Source of the DNA: an uncultured Treponema sp.
Lineage (GTDB): Bacteria; Spirochaetota; Spirochaetia; Treponematales; Treponemataceae
Direction of reading: 5' to 3'
NCBI GenBank assembly: GCA_947166355.1
Contig: CAMVDX010000001.1
Location: forward strand, 124,001 to 188,000
DNA length: 64,000 nt
The notes below the pieces were generated by a model. It made no database searches. It worked only from the letters and a program-made list of their open reading frames with translations, and was not told the DNA's origin. This document shows positions 27,585-36,375 of the stretch, piece by piece; the first letter of the stretch is position 1; every line of letters begins with the position of its first letter. The translations under genes and the position numbers were made by a program.

Positions 27585-29513
27585 TTATTTATCTTCCAAT
27601 TCAGTTATAATTTTTTCGAGGTTCTTAGTAGCTGTGGCGTTATTAGGATCAATCTCAAGAACCTTTTCATACCATTCTTTGGCTTTCTGATAATCCTTAA
27701 GAAGGGAGAGTATGTTTCCGAGGTTGTTCATAGCCGGAATAGAACCCATATTTGCAGAAACTTCGTAAACTGAAACTGCATTCTGGTACATTCCCGCACG
27801 AACATAGAGCATTCCAAGTCTGTTGTACAATGTTGTAGAAACTCCCTCTTCTTTTATCTGCTGCTGAATTGCGGCAATCTGTGGGCCGAATTCCTGTTCA
27901 ACATACTTCATAATATCATTTTCAGATGCCTGGAATAATTTCTTTTCTGTAGGAATTTGAGTTGTAGCTTCACCAGATGAAAAACCAGATGGCGGATAAG
28001 TCTGCCAGGCATCCTTAAGGATTATAAATTCAACATCTTCTTCAGCTTCAATAGCTTCGTAAACTTTTTGAACACCTTTGTTCCAGCAGTCTACAAAATC
28101 TTTATTGATTGCAGAAATTGCGAGCGGAACATAAACCTTGTCATCAACAATAAGAACGTTATCTTCGCCGTTGAAAAGGTTCATGAGAGAAGCTTCGTAA
28201 TCTCCGAGTTCTATTGCAACTATAAAATCGTCTTGAAGAGGAATGTAAGCAGCTCCAATACCAACCGATTCAAGCATAGACATATACAGAATTGCAATAT
28301 CATCCTTATCACCAGAACGATACTGCAGGGTCTGATACGGATACTGAACATAGTCGAGAGCCATTGGATCAAGGTGTGTTTCATCATAAGGAGTGTCGGA
28401 GTTTCCTTCACATTCGATTCCAAGAATTCGGATTCCTTCGTGAACGTACATTGCGAACTGCATGTTTTTATTAAGAGCAGTACGGAAGTGGCTTCGGGCA
28501 ACACCTACAAAGTATTTTGAAAGCTCAAGAACTTCCGGAGAGTTTGTAGAAACATAACTTGAGATGATTGAAGCATCCATCCAGCGCATAGAGTTTCTGT
28601 TGTAAACCGGAATTGTGACAGGAACTACAGAAACTCGTTCGTCGCCGAGGAGCTCGTAGTCTATTACGAGTTCGCCGGAGATTTTGCCGGATTCGGTAAA
28701 TCGCTGAATCTGGCTGTTAAAGTCTGCAAAAAGCGGAAGTTCTTCGCTCTTGTTTTTGCGAATCATTTTGATTGAACCACATTCCAGCTCTGAAGCAGTG
28801 TAACCTTCTGCACGGAAGCGTACACGAACATTTCTGATTTCTGCTGATTCGTGGTTTGATACGGTGATGGTACCAATCTGATTGTCTTTATAAATTGTGT
28901 AGATAAGCGGGAATACGCTGTCATCGTATTCAACTTCCGAATCAACCATTCCAGACATTTTTTCTGTGCTGAAGCGGTAGTTAAGTGCGAGCCCCGCTGT
29001 TATGCCTGAAATGGCAGGCTTACCAAACCATGTGTTATTCTGGCAGTTGAACCAGGAAACATCTGCACCAAGCGAAACTTTTGTATTGATTCGGAACATT
29101 ACGTCTGCAAAGGCGCGGTACCACGGTGCGTAATGGGCGCGGCTGTTTGTAAAGCTGCCGTAAGCGCCACCTGCGATTCCGGCTCCTACTTCGAGCCTTG
29201 AAAAAGGGTAGAATGTAACTCCGGCCTGTAAACCTACCGGAACTACCATGATGTTAGGATCTATGCCTTCTTCGAGACCTTTTGCATTATTTTTTGGAAG
29301 AACGTAAAAACCGAATTCAGGGCCTAAATTCAGAAAATCAAAAAGAGTTATATCTGCATCTAAAAATGTTCCATAGCCAGCTGAGGCATATTTTTGTTCA
29401 CCACTTGAGAGAAACGGTAATAGAACAGATGGAGTTGCTTTTATTGTGAAGTCATAAGAGAACGCTACTGTGCCTGCCAGCAGAACGGCTATAGATAATA
29501 ATACTTTTTTCAT
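27585..29513 (-). CDS. Paralogous exported protein with inactive transglutaminase-like domain and TPR
   Basis: The 642-residue protein has a signal peptide (cleavage near TVAFS), an outer-membrane-like beta domain, and a region that tracks the 864-residue neighbour step by step, including YPYQT before the catalytic loop. At the place of the neighbour's GGDCDD it has SGDKDD, so the nucleophilic Cys is Lys403, and the following His is also lost (LQDDFIVAI). It is therefore probably non-catalytic. The C-terminal 90 residues form two TPR-like helical pairs (AMNNLGNILSLLKDYQKAKEWYEK region). It may be a scaffold or regulatory subunit for its active paralogue. A promoter lies just upstream, so this is the first gene of the three-gene surface operon. 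Confidence 0.75.
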   Translation of the reverse strand: MKKVLLSIAVLLAGTVAFSYDFTIKATPSVLLPFLSSGEQKYASAGYGTFLDADITLFDFLNLGPEFGFYVLPKNNAKGLEEGIDPNIMVVPVGLQAGVTFYPFSRLEVGAGIAGGAYGSFTNSRAHYAPWYRAFADVMFRINTKVSLGADVSWFNCQNNTWFGKPAISGITAGLALNYRFSTEKMSGMVDSEVEYDDSVFPLIYTIYKDNQIGTITVSNHESAEIRNVRVRFRAEGYTASELECGSIKMIRKNKSEELPLFADFNSQIQRFTESGKISGELVIDYELLGDERVSVVPVTIPVYNRNSMRWMDASIISSYVSTNSPEVLELSKYFVGVARSHFRTALNKNMQFAMYVHEGIRILGIECEGNSDTPYDETHLDPMALDYVQYPYQTLQYRSGDKDDIAILYMSMLESVGIGAAYIPLQDDFIVAIELGDYEASLMNLFNGEDNVLIVDDKVYVPLAISAINKDFVDCWNKGVQKVYEAIEAEEDVEFIILKDAWQTYPPSGFSSGEATTQIPTEKKLFQASENDIMKYVEQEFGPQIAAIQQQIKEEGVSTTLYNRLGMLYVRAGMYQNAVSVYEVSANMGSIPAMNNLGNILSLLKDYQKAKEWYEKVLEIDPNNATATKNLEKIITELEDK

Positions 29514-29577
29514 AATTTAAAAACTCTGTCCACGCTTAAATTATCGGCAAAATTGCTAAATAACTTAAAACCTACTT

Positions 29578-29606
29578 ATTATATAACGTCTTATTGCGTT
29601 TGTCTA
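29578..29606 (-). promoter_or_regulatory. Promoter of the surface-protein operon
   Basis: On the minus strand TAGACA (29601-29606) and a perfect TATAAT (29578-29583) are spaced by 17 bases, about 65 bases before the first gene. The three genes downstream share its orientation. Confidence 0.6.
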
Positions 29607-29645
29607 GTAGGTATTGTTTGTAGGAAAGAGCTTTCGCGGAAACGC

Positions 29646-29689
29646 TGTCATTGCGAGCCGTAGGCGAAGCAATCTATTTTATATATAAT
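29646..29689 (+). promoter_or_regulatory. REP half-unit with -10 box before the pyrophosphatase gene
   Basis: A GTCATTGCGAGCC...GAAGCAATC repeat ends next to TATAAT (29684-29689). The -10 box is six bases before the ATG, and no Shine-Dalgarno sequence is present, which suggests a leaderless message. No good -35 box is seen. Confidence 0.4.
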
Positions 29690-29695
29690 CACCGT

Positions 29696-31351
29696 ATGGA
29701 AAAGACTGTTTACATCATCGGGCACCGTAATCCCGATACCGACGCCGTTGTTTCTGCCGTCGGTTACGCTACACTTAAAAATCTTTTGGGCCAGCCTGAA
29801 TACAAGGCTGCCCGTGCGGGACATTTGAACCCGCAGACTGCATATATTTTTGAAAAATTCGGAATTCCCCGTCCGGAATATCTACCTGACCTTGTGCCAA
29901 AGGTAAAATATTTTATGCAGGACAAGGTAGAAACCGTAACGGCAGATGTTTCTGTTTGGGAAGCAATCGGCCGCATGGAAAAAACTGAAATCCGCGTTAT
30001 GCCGGTTGTTGATAAAGACGGAAAATATTTGTCACTGCTTCATTACAGTGGTTTTGCCCGCGGAGTTCTCACAATCTTAAATCCAGAAAAAAAACACCGC
30101 TTTTCTACCAGCATCAGCCTGATTCAAAAAACTTTAAATGCTCAGCCGATTTTTATTGCCGGCGACGCAGATAAAAATTTTAATGCTTCGATACACGTTG
30201 GTTCTTCTTCAACAGAAAGCTTTGCAAAACGCCTTGAAGCGCATGCAAGCGAAGACATCGTTGTAATTTCCAGCGACCGTTCAGACATTCAGCGCATCTG
30301 TATTGAACACAAGGTAAAGCTTCTCATCACAACCTCTAACTGCGTAATAGATAAGGAGTTACGTGAACTGGCAGAAAAGAACGGCGTGTCTGTAATTGTT
30401 TCGCCTTATTCAACTTCGCCTACTTCTATGCTGATTGCTTATTCTATGCCGGTTTCTGTGATGGGCGATAAGGAAATTGTAACTGTTCATCAAAATGATA
30501 CAATTGCAAAAATCAAAGACATTTTGAAAAATGCGCACTGTAAATATTTGCCGGTTGTTGATGATGAAAACAAGGTTATTGGAATTATTTCTGAACACGA
30601 TTTGATGAAGGAGCCGAATGTTGAAGTGATTCTTGTAGACCACAACGAAATTACGCAGGCGGTGGAAGGTATTGAGCACTATAAGATTCAGGAGGTGATT
30701 GACCACCACCGCATCGGTTCAATTCCGACAAAAAATCCGATTACATTTATTAACCGCCCGGTTGGTTCTACTTCTACACAGATTGCGGGCTTGTATAAAG
30801 AATATCGCGTGCCAATTCCTAAGGATGTAGCAGCTTTGCTTTTGTGCGGAATTTTATCTGATACTCTCATTTTGCAGTCAGCCACAGTTACCGATACAGA
30901 CCGCGACATGGCAGAATATCTTTCCAGCATTACCGATCTGGACATCAAAGAGCTTGGAAACGAGATTTTGATGGCGGGAAGTAAGGTTGGCGGAAGACCG
31001 GCCGGCGAAATTATTCATCAGGATATGAAGGAATACACAGAGGGCAAGCTTACTTACACTGCAAGCCAGATTGAAGTGGGTAACCCTCAGGAGATTCTGA
31101 ACCGCAAGGCCGAGTTTATGGAAGAGCTCGCAGTGGAGCGCCGTGCCCACAAGGCTCTTTTTGCGTGCCTGCTGGTTACAGACATCACAAAGCTTTCGAG
31201 CATTCTTTTGATTGATTGCGATCCTAAATTCACTCAGTTTATAACTTTCCCAAAAAAAGAAGACGGCGTTTACTACCTGCAGGATGTAGTTAGCCGTAAA
31301 AAACAGCTGATTCCGCTGATTACTGAACAGGTTTTGAATTACAGCGTGTAA
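29696..31351 (+). CDS. ppaC: Manganese-dependent (family II) inorganic pyrophosphatase with CBS-DRTGG regulatory insert
   Basis: The 551-residue DHH-type enzyme has the metal-binding motif GHRNPDTDA at the N-terminus, DHN and VIDHHRIG in the middle, and a C-terminal DHHA2 domain. Between the DHH halves are two CBS motifs (about residues 70-125 and 250-300) with a DRTGG-like domain between them, as in the nucleotide-regulated CBS-PPases. It hydrolyses pyrophosphate to phosphate, with AMP/ADP inhibiting and ATP or diadenosine polyphosphates activating known members. I selected the ATG at 29696 because the family begins there; 15 codons upstream fall in a repeat. Confidence 0.9.
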   Translation: MEKTVYIIGHRNPDTDAVVSAVGYATLKNLLGQPEYKAARAGHLNPQTAYIFEKFGIPRPEYLPDLVPKVKYFMQDKVETVTADVSVWEAIGRMEKTEIRVMPVVDKDGKYLSLLHYSGFARGVLTILNPEKKHRFSTSISLIQKTLNAQPIFIAGDADKNFNASIHVGSSSTESFAKRLEAHASEDIVVISSDRSDIQRICIEHKVKLLITTSNCVIDKELRELAEKNGVSVIVSPYSTSPTSMLIAYSMPVSVMGDKEIVTVHQNDTIAKIKDILKNAHCKYLPVVDDENKVIGIISEHDLMKEPNVEVILVDHNEITQAVEGIEHYKIQEVIDHHRIGSIPTKNPITFINRPVGSTSTQIAGLYKEYRVPIPKDVAALLLCGILSDTLILQSATVTDTDRDMAEYLSSITDLDIKELGNEILMAGSKVGGRPAGEIIHQDMKEYTEGKLTYTASQIEVGNPQEILNRKAEFMEELAVERRAHKALFACLLVTDITKLSSILLIDCDPKFTQFITFPKKEDGVYYLQDVVSRKKQLIPLITEQVLNYSV

Positions 31352-31435
31352 GAAATAGATAATTTTATTGACATATATATCAACCTATTTTAATATATAC
31401 ATATCGATATATTTCTATGTTTGTCGGAGGTTCAT

Positions 31436-31636
31436 ATGATTGATTTTTTAACAGCAAAAGATATGGTAAATTCATTCGTTCCGATAAGTAGGTTTAATAA
31501 AGGCGAAGCCGGTAAAATTATTGAAGAAGTAAAAAAAGACGGCATTCGGATTATTGTTAAAAACAATGCTCCTGAATGTGTATTATTGAGTGTTGAATCA
31601 TTTTCCCAGCTTGTTGATAATGCATTTAAAAAATGA
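31436..31636 (+). CDS. Orphan Phd/YefM-like antitoxin
   Basis: The 66-residue protein has the fold signature of Phd/YefM antitoxins: a short N-terminal helix (AKDMVNSFVPISRFNKG), a strand pair (GIRIIVKNNAPECVLLS), and a terminal helix. It starts at 31436 behind GGAGG with 5 bases between. The usual C-terminal toxin-binding tail is short, and no recognisable toxin gene follows, so it seems to be a degraded or solitary antitoxin. Confidence 0.7.
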   Translation: MIDFLTAKDMVNSFVPISRFNKGEAGKIIEEVKKDGIRIIVKNNAPECVLLSVESFSQLVDNAFKK

Positions 31637-31734
31637 AAAATGATTTATGCGTAACTATTACTAATTTTTTTTTCTATTGGCAAATCTGGTCCATAGTATG
31701 GATTATTCTCATGTATTTCAAATATATCCGATAA
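31633..31734 (+). CDS. Possible 33-residue hydrophobic peptide overlapping the antitoxin stop
   Basis: An ATG overlaps the antitoxin stop as ATGA and opens a 33-codon frame with a Trp/Phe/Ile-rich stretch (FFFYWQIWSIVWIILMYF) ending in basic residues. Coupling and hydrophobicity make a small membrane peptide possible, but a decayed toxin gene is equally likely. Confidence 0.25.
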   Translation: MKNDLCVTITNFFFYWQIWSIVWIILMYFKYIR

Positions 31735-32037
31735 AGGCTTATCAGAATGAAATACGATGTGCCGGTCTGGACACAGGACGGACACTTCAGATTAATCCAG
31801 GGGCTGTATCCGGAACTGGCGTTGTTTAATTTGGTTTAATTATTGGACGTCATTGCGAAGAACCCGTTAGGACGAGGCGGCAAAGTATTATTATGGATTG
31901 CTTCGCTGCGCTCGCAATGACGGGTGCTGTGGCAATGTACGGGGCGACAGGAGGTCGCCATTGTAGAGATGTCTGAGAGCTACGAGTTTTGCGCAGCAAA
32001 ACTCGCTAAATTGATTTTGCATGGATGCAAAATCAAT
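31735..32037. repeat. Gap with gene debris, REP units and two strong hairpins
   Basis: At 31640-31790 a minus-strand frame reads like a decayed protein (DKPLSDIFEIHENNPYYGPD) but has no start and is not assignable. REP units follow at 31850-31925. Downstream of guaA, CGAGTTTTGC-GCA-GCAAAACTCG (31983-32005) and a 16-bp stem TAAATTGATTTTGCAT with its complement (32007-32040) form consecutive hairpins, the second covering the guaA stop codon. They are likely terminators. Confidence 0.6.
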
Positions 32038-33927
32038 TTATTCCCATCCAAAAGTTGCCGGAGGTTTGTTTGTGGCGTCAAAATACAGGGCGTCTACAAA
32101 AGGCAGGTCGGCAATTTTGTGAACGATTGTGTTCAGTAAATCTTCAGGCCACATTGCAAAGCGGGCTGTCATTACGTCCTCGGAAATTACCGGGCGCAGA
32201 ACAAAGGTTGCGTGGTCGGCGCTGCTTGCGTAAGGCAAATCAATTGTAAGGTGCTGGAAGATTTTGTCGTACCAGCCTGATTTATGAAGCTCGGTGAGTA
32301 CGATGTTGTCTACTTCGCGAAGCTGGTCTAAGCGGCGGCGGTCGCAGTAGCCTTCCTGAATTTTAAGTGCGTCGTCGGAAATGCCAGGACGCTGGAAAAG
32401 TTTAATACAGGTTCGGTTAATATATTTTGCGGCATTTGTGATTGTAGAAGAACATTCTTCGATTTTTTCGCGCTTGCCAGGGAAGTGGAAAAAGCCATCT
32501 CCTTCATCTGCAAAAGTAAGAAGGGCAGGGAATCTGTAAGTTCTGAAATCTCCCTGAACACCAACTGAGCGAACCGGCAGTACGCTGCGCTTAAGGCTGG
32601 CGCTGCATTTTTCGCAGAACATATCAAGCTTGATTTCGTCGAGTTCCTTTTGAGCAAGCTTTAATTCTTCTTCATCCTTCGGATTAATTTTTCCATCATT
32701 ACAAAGCACATTGATTGAAAGTCCAGGACCTGGGAAAGGATGACGCATAACAAGCTCATCAGGGAGTCCGAGCTTCTTACCGATGGCACGAACCTCGTCT
32801 TTATAAAGGTCGCGGATTGGTTCAATAATCAGCCCCTTTGCAATCAGTTCCTGAATTCCTGCAACGCGGTTATGATGAGTTTTGATTGTATGAGAATTCT
32901 TGGTTCCGCCCGATTCAATAATATCAGGATACAAAGTTCCCTGAGCCAGCAGCCAGGAGTCGTCGAGATTCTGGCGGGCAGTTACTTCGTTACGAACAGT
33001 GATAAAGTTTTCGCCGACAGCCATTCGTTTTTTCTGAGGGTCGGTAAGGCCTGCTATGGCGCGCAAAAAGCTTTCGCTTGCATCTTCAACAATAAAGTTA
33101 GTGAAGCCAAACTTGCGGTAAGCTTCGGCAACCTGTGCCGACTCGTTCTTACGCATAAAGCCGTTGTCGATATGCAGACCAAGAACGCGGTCTTGTCCCA
33201 GAGCCTTGTTAAGTAAAGCAAAGGTGATTGTTGAATCAACACCACCGCTGAGGAAGAGAAGTACGTTACGGCCATCAGCTTCTTTTTTAATATTTTCAAG
33301 AATGATGTTTAATACGGTGTCCTGATCCCAGTTTTTCTGCATGCCGCAATAATCTGCAAAGTTCTGGAAAATCTGGTTTCCGCAAGGAGTGTCTTTTACC
33401 TCGCAGTGGAACTGAAGAGAGAAGCGGCGCTTTGCAAGATTCTGAGTTGCGGCAAAAGAACAATCCTTTGTAGAGCCCACAACTTCAAAGCCTTCTCCCA
33501 TCTGAAGAACGCCATCCTGGTGGCTCATCCAGACCTGCTGGCTGCCTTCTACACCTTTGAAAAGCGGGCACTTAGCTGAAGCGCCGTTCATGCCGTCTGC
33601 AAAATTAAGCTCTGCAAAGCCGAATTCACCAACATCAGCTTTGCCAACTTTTCCGTTATAACCAAGCTGAACAATGTAGTGACCGTAGCAGAGTCCGAGA
33701 ATCGGTATATCAAGATTTAAAATTTCAGAATTAAAATCCGGAGTGTTTTCGTCATAAACCGAAGCAGGGCCTCCGGAAAAAACAATGCCCTTTGCACCGG
33801 CAAGGCTGGCTGTGTCTGCCGACGGAAGGGCAATCTCAGAATAGTAGCCGAGCATACGGAAACGCTTGGCAATCAAATGTGCATACTGTGAACCAAAATC
33901 CAGAACTATGATTTTTTCTCTAGACAT
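32038..33927 (-). CDS. guaA: GMP synthase (glutamine-hydrolysing)
   Basis: This 629-residue enzyme has an N-terminal glutamine amidotransferase domain with the nucleophile in GLCYGHYIV and the His-Glu pair in FHCEVKDT, an ATP pyrophosphatase domain with the PP-loop FLSGGVDST, and a C-terminal dimerisation domain ending TFGWE. It converts XMP to GMP. It is about 100 residues longer than the E. coli enzyme; the extra length lies in a Cys-containing insert before the dimerisation domain (EEELKLAQKELDE region), as known from some Bacteroidetes and spirochaete enzymes. The ATG at 33927 fits the family start MSREKIIVLDFGSQ and has AGGA upstream. Confidence 0.95.
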   Translation of the reverse strand: MSREKIIVLDFGSQYAHLIAKRFRMLGYYSEIALPSADTASLAGAKGIVFSGGPASVYDENTPDFNSEILNLDIPILGLCYGHYIVQLGYNGKVGKADVGEFGFAELNFADGMNGASAKCPLFKGVEGSQQVWMSHQDGVLQMGEGFEVVGSTKDCSFAATQNLAKRRFSLQFHCEVKDTPCGNQIFQNFADYCGMQKNWDQDTVLNIILENIKKEADGRNVLLFLSGGVDSTITFALLNKALGQDRVLGLHIDNGFMRKNESAQVAEAYRKFGFTNFIVEDASESFLRAIAGLTDPQKKRMAVGENFITVRNEVTARQNLDDSWLLAQGTLYPDIIESGGTKNSHTIKTHHNRVAGIQELIAKGLIIEPIRDLYKDEVRAIGKKLGLPDELVMRHPFPGPGLSINVLCNDGKINPKDEEELKLAQKELDEIKLDMFCEKCSASLKRSVLPVRSVGVQGDFRTYRFPALLTFADEGDGFFHFPGKREKIEECSSTITNAAKYINRTCIKLFQRPGISDDALKIQEGYCDRRRLDQLREVDNIVLTELHKSGWYDKIFQHLTIDLPYASSADHATFVLRPVISEDVMTARFAMWPEDLLNTIVHKIADLPFVDALYFDATNKPPATFGWE

Positions 33928-34201
33928 AAAATATCCTGATGACGGTAAGTGTGCAAGTTTTGGCAGCTTGCTGACAAAACTTGGTGAGCAACTATGCCGC
34001 AGGCAGAGTTGCGACACATAGAGAGATTATAGTGACTTTCAGAAGAAAATGGAAGAGAATGGATTGCTTCGCTACGCTCGCAATGACATATCAGCAGGAT
34101 TGCCACGCCTTCGGCTCGCAATGACTAAGGTACGTCATTGCGAGGAGCCTGCCAGTAGACGATATACGTCATTGCGAGGAGTCCGAAGGGCGACGTGGCA
34201 A
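33928..34201. repeat. REP-like repeats between guaA and the sulfur operon
   Basis: From 34055 to 34200 three GTCATTGCGAGG/GGATTGCTTCGC blocks are found. A short hairpin TTTTGGCAGC/GCTGACAAAA-like sequence lies just upstream of guaA at 33956-33980. No gene is present. Confidence 0.6.
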
Positions 34202-34618
34202 TCAATTTATTATCTCAAGCGGATCTTTGCTGACATCAGTATGATTTACAACTATAAAAGCGTTCAATACCGGGTTATCTTTTTCCATTAAAGACAGAAT
34301 CAGATAACGCGCCTTTGAGTCAAAAAACAGACGCTTGTCTTCTTCACTCGGGCGGCTTGGGCTTTCAGGATGTGAATGCCAGTTTCCGAGTGGCGTAAGG
34401 CCTTTTGCACGCATGTCCTTAATTGCCTTAAGCTGGTCCTGCGGGCTTATGTTAAAATGCTCGTTTGAATGGTCGGTGTTTTCGAGAAGATAAACTTCTT
34501 CTATATTTTTTACACCGTTTTCTTCGCGTCCGGCAATGAGGCCGCAGGCTTCTTCCGGGAGAACACTTTTTGCGTGAGCAATTATTTTTTCGTAATCAGC
34601 TTTTTTAATTGTAATCAT
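34202..34618 (-). CDS. hcyD: JAMM/MPN metalloprotease, HcyD/Mec+ type
   Basis: The 138-residue protein is a minimal JAMM domain. The metal and catalytic residues are visible: Glu in PEEACGLIAG, and HSHPESPSRPSEED (His-x-His-...-Asp). Prokaryotic relatives (Mec+, HcyD) trim the C-terminus of a ThiS/MoaD-like carrier or release the amino acid conjugated to it. It is the last gene of the operon, starts just past the stop of the E1-like gene, and its ribosome-binding site AAGGA lies inside that gene. The carrier in this operon has an extra residue after its Gly-Gly, exactly what such a protease would need to remove. The symbol is by pathway analogy with Wolinella. Confidence 0.82.
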   Translation of the reverse strand: MITIKKADYEKIIAHAKSVLPEEACGLIAGREENGVKNIEEVYLLENTDHSNEHFNISPQDQLKAIKDMRAKGLTPLGNWHSHPESPSRPSEEDKRLFFDSKARYLILSLMEKDNPVLNAFIVVNHTDVSKDPLEIIN

Positions 34619-34619
34619 C

Positions 34620-35444
34620 TTACAAATCCTTACCGTGCTGGGCTTCGGCACATTCCTGCTGTTCGTAATCTATGAGCTCTGTGATTGTCGGATTTTCTCC
34701 GCAGACCGGGCACTTTCCGTTTGCAGGCGGAAGCTTGATTGAATGAAAATCATTATTCAGGGCATCGTAGGTGAGGAGGCGGCCAACAAGATTTTTTCCA
34801 ACACCTGTAATATATTTTACGGCTTCCATTGCCTGAAGGCTTCCAATTACTCCACCCATTGCGCCTATAACTCCGGCCTGCTTACAGGTTGGGACTGCAT
34901 CTTTAGGAGGTGGGTCTTTAAACACACAGCGGTAGCATGGCCCCTGTCCCGGAATGTAGGTCATGAGCTGGCCCTTAAAACGGATGATTCCGGCATGGCA
35001 GAAGGGTTTCTTTTCCATTACACAGGCATCGTTAATAAGAAATTTTGCAGGGAAGTTATCTGTGCCGTCAATTACAAAATCATATTCGCGGATAAGCTCA
35101 CGGATATTTGTTGAGTCTACAAACATTCTGTAAGTCTTGACTAATACATCAGGATTCATTGCTTCCATTGTTTCTTTTGCAGATTTTACCTTTGCTTTTC
35201 CAACATCTGCTGTGCTGTGAATAATCTGGCGCTGCAAATTTGAAAGATCTACATCATCTGCATCTACAATTCCAATCGTTCCAACTCCGGCTGCGGCAAG
35301 ATACATTGCAACCGGGGCACCAAGTCCGCCTGCGCCGATTATAAGAACCTTTGCGCCAAGAAGTTTTTTCTGTCCTTTTACGCCAATCTCTTTTAGAATG
35401 ATATGACGTGAGTATCGCTCAATCTGTTCATCTGTAAGTGCCAT
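34620..35444 (-). CDS. hcyF: MoeB/ThiF/HesA-type E1-like adenylyltransferase
   Basis: The 274-residue protein carries the nucleotide loop GAGGLGAP, the VDADDVDLSNLQRQ segment, GTDNFPAKF, a Cys in PTCKQAGVIGAMGG, and paired zinc cysteines CYRC and CPVC. It should adenylate the C-terminal Gly of the small sulfur carrier encoded immediately upstream (9 bases away) and allow formation of a thiocarboxylate. In a cluster with metY, sulfite reductase and a JAMM protease this corresponds to HcyF of the homocysteine pathway rather than thiamine or molybdopterin synthesis, neither of which is represented here. Confidence 0.85.
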   Translation of the reverse strand: MALTDEQIERYSRHIILKEIGVKGQKKLLGAKVLIIGAGGLGAPVAMYLAAAGVGTIGIVDADDVDLSNLQRQIIHSTADVGKAKVKSAKETMEAMNPDVLVKTYRMFVDSTNIRELIREYDFVIDGTDNFPAKFLINDACVMEKKPFCHAGIIRFKGQLMTYIPGQGPCYRCVFKDPPPKDAVPTCKQAGVIGAMGGVIGSLQAMEAVKYITGVGKNLVGRLLTYDALNNDFHSIKLPPANGKCPVCGENPTITELIDYEQQECAEAQHGKDL

Positions 35445-35453
35445 GATTTCTCC

Positions 35454-35660
35454 TTAGCAGCCGCCGCCCATAAAGTAAAGAAACTCTACGCTGTCGCCTT
35501 CTTTAAGAACTGTTGAATCTATATCAGACTTCTGAATAAATTCTTCATTGATGGAAACTGTAACGTACTCTGGGGTTTCTACTTTTTCATTAACGATAAG
35601 CTCCGGGAGTGTGAGTCCATCCTTTACTTCTTTTTTTTCGCCTGCAACTGTAATTGTCAT
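35454..35660 (-). CDS. hcyS: ThiS/MoaD-like sulfur carrier ending in Gly-Gly-Gly-Cys
   Basis: The 68-residue protein has the beta-grasp pattern of ThiS (MTITVAGEKKEVKDGLTLPEL, then EGDSVEFLYFMGGGC). Normal carriers end in Gly-Gly; this one ends GGG-Cys, so at least the last residue must be cut off before activation, which is the proposed role of the JAMM protease two genes downstream. The Wolinella carrier also has a masked C-terminus. After thiocarboxylation it would donate sulfide to O-acetylhomoserine on MetY. Confidence 0.85.
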   Translation of the reverse strand: MTITVAGEKKEVKDGLTLPELIVNEKVETPEYVTVSINEEFIQKSDIDSTVLKEGDSVEFLYFMGGGC

Positions 35661-35672
35661 TTTTTCACCTCG

Positions 35673-35993
35673 TTATTTTAAGTTATTTAAATCTATCCAG
35701 TCTTCAAGAGCTTCAAGAGTTTGAAAACCGTTTTTTCTGTCCTGCTCAGATCCGTTCTTAAAAAGAACTAGAGTAGGGCTGGAAGCAATTCCATATTTCT
35801 CCGCAACTTCGAAATCAAAATTGATGTTCAGTTTGAAAAGCTTAATCTTTTCGCCTGCTTCATCTTCCAGGTCTCCAAGCACCGGATTCAGTTTTTTGCA
35901 TGGAATGCAACTGTCGGAGTAAAAATCAACCAGAGCAAGAGGAACTGATTTTATGGTTGAATCAAAATTTTCTTTATTTAATCGTTCTGACAT
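35673..35993 (-). CDS. Thioredoxin-like protein
   Basis: The 106-residue protein has the thioredoxin fold motifs DFYSDSCIPCKKL (active-site CIPC in place of CGPC) and the cis-proline segment SSPTLVLFKNG. The altered dipeptide suggests a tuned redox potential. In this operon it probably reduces the sulfite reductase system, persulfides or the MetY/carrier components. The ATG at 35993 is preceded by AGGAG; the longer frame runs into a repeat. Confidence 0.85.
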   Translation of the reverse strand: MSERLNKENFDSTIKSVPLALVDFYSDSCIPCKKLNPVLGDLEDEAGEKIKLFKLNINFDFEVAEKYGIASSPTLVLFKNGSEQDRKNGFQTLEALEDWIDLNNLK

Positions 35994-36096
35994 ATAATCT
36001 CCTAAGTCATGCTGATCCTGAAACAAGTTCAGGATGACTGTTTCAGCATCTTATTATGTAGATTCCGAAACAAGTTCGGAATGACACTTGTTTCTC
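35994..36096. repeat. Dispersed repeat within the sulfur operon
   Basis: Two arms, CTGAAACAAGTTCAGGATGAC and CCGAAACAAGTTCGGAATGAC, form hairpins between tusA and the thioredoxin gene. Because the genes are probably co-transcribed, the hairpin could affect mRNA stability. Confidence 0.7.
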
Positions 36097-36342
36097 TTAC
36101 TCCTCGATTTTTTTTACATACATCGTATAGGTGCCGTCATCATTTTTCTGAAGCTTAAGAACCTGCTGGCCGTCATCTTTCATGCTGCGCGGTACATTTT
36201 GAACAGGCTCTCCGTCATTCATGCGGACGGCAAGCACCTGCCCGATTTCAAGTTCTTCTAAAGTTGCCTTTGCCTTTACAAAAGTCAGAGGACAAACCTT
36301 ATCTGTAATATCTACAAATTCATCGTACTGAATGTCTGCCAT
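36097..36342 (-). CDS. TusA-family sulfur carrier
   Basis: The 81-residue protein has the TusA signature VCPLTFVKAKATL with the persulfide-bearing Cys17, and the GQVLAVRMNDGEPVQNVPRS segment. It is a persulfide shuttle, here likely delivering sulfur from sulfite reductase or from a cysteine desulfurase to the E1/carrier pair. It lies between the sulfite reductase-like gene and the thioredoxin gene in the same orientation. Confidence 0.88.
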   Translation of the reverse strand: MADIQYDEFVDITDKVCPLTFVKAKATLEELEIGQVLAVRMNDGEPVQNVPRSMKDDGQQVLKLQKNDDGTYTMYVKKIEE

Positions 36343-36375
36343 GTTCTGCTCCTTTTACAGCCATATAAAATGCTG

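Noticed and set aside
29568..29613. ACCTACT and AGTAGGT arms as another copy of the sulfur palindrome
   Set aside because: The arms are about 30 bases apart and match the 9-7-9 core only in part; the neighbouring genes have no sulfur link. It may be a simple stem-loop.
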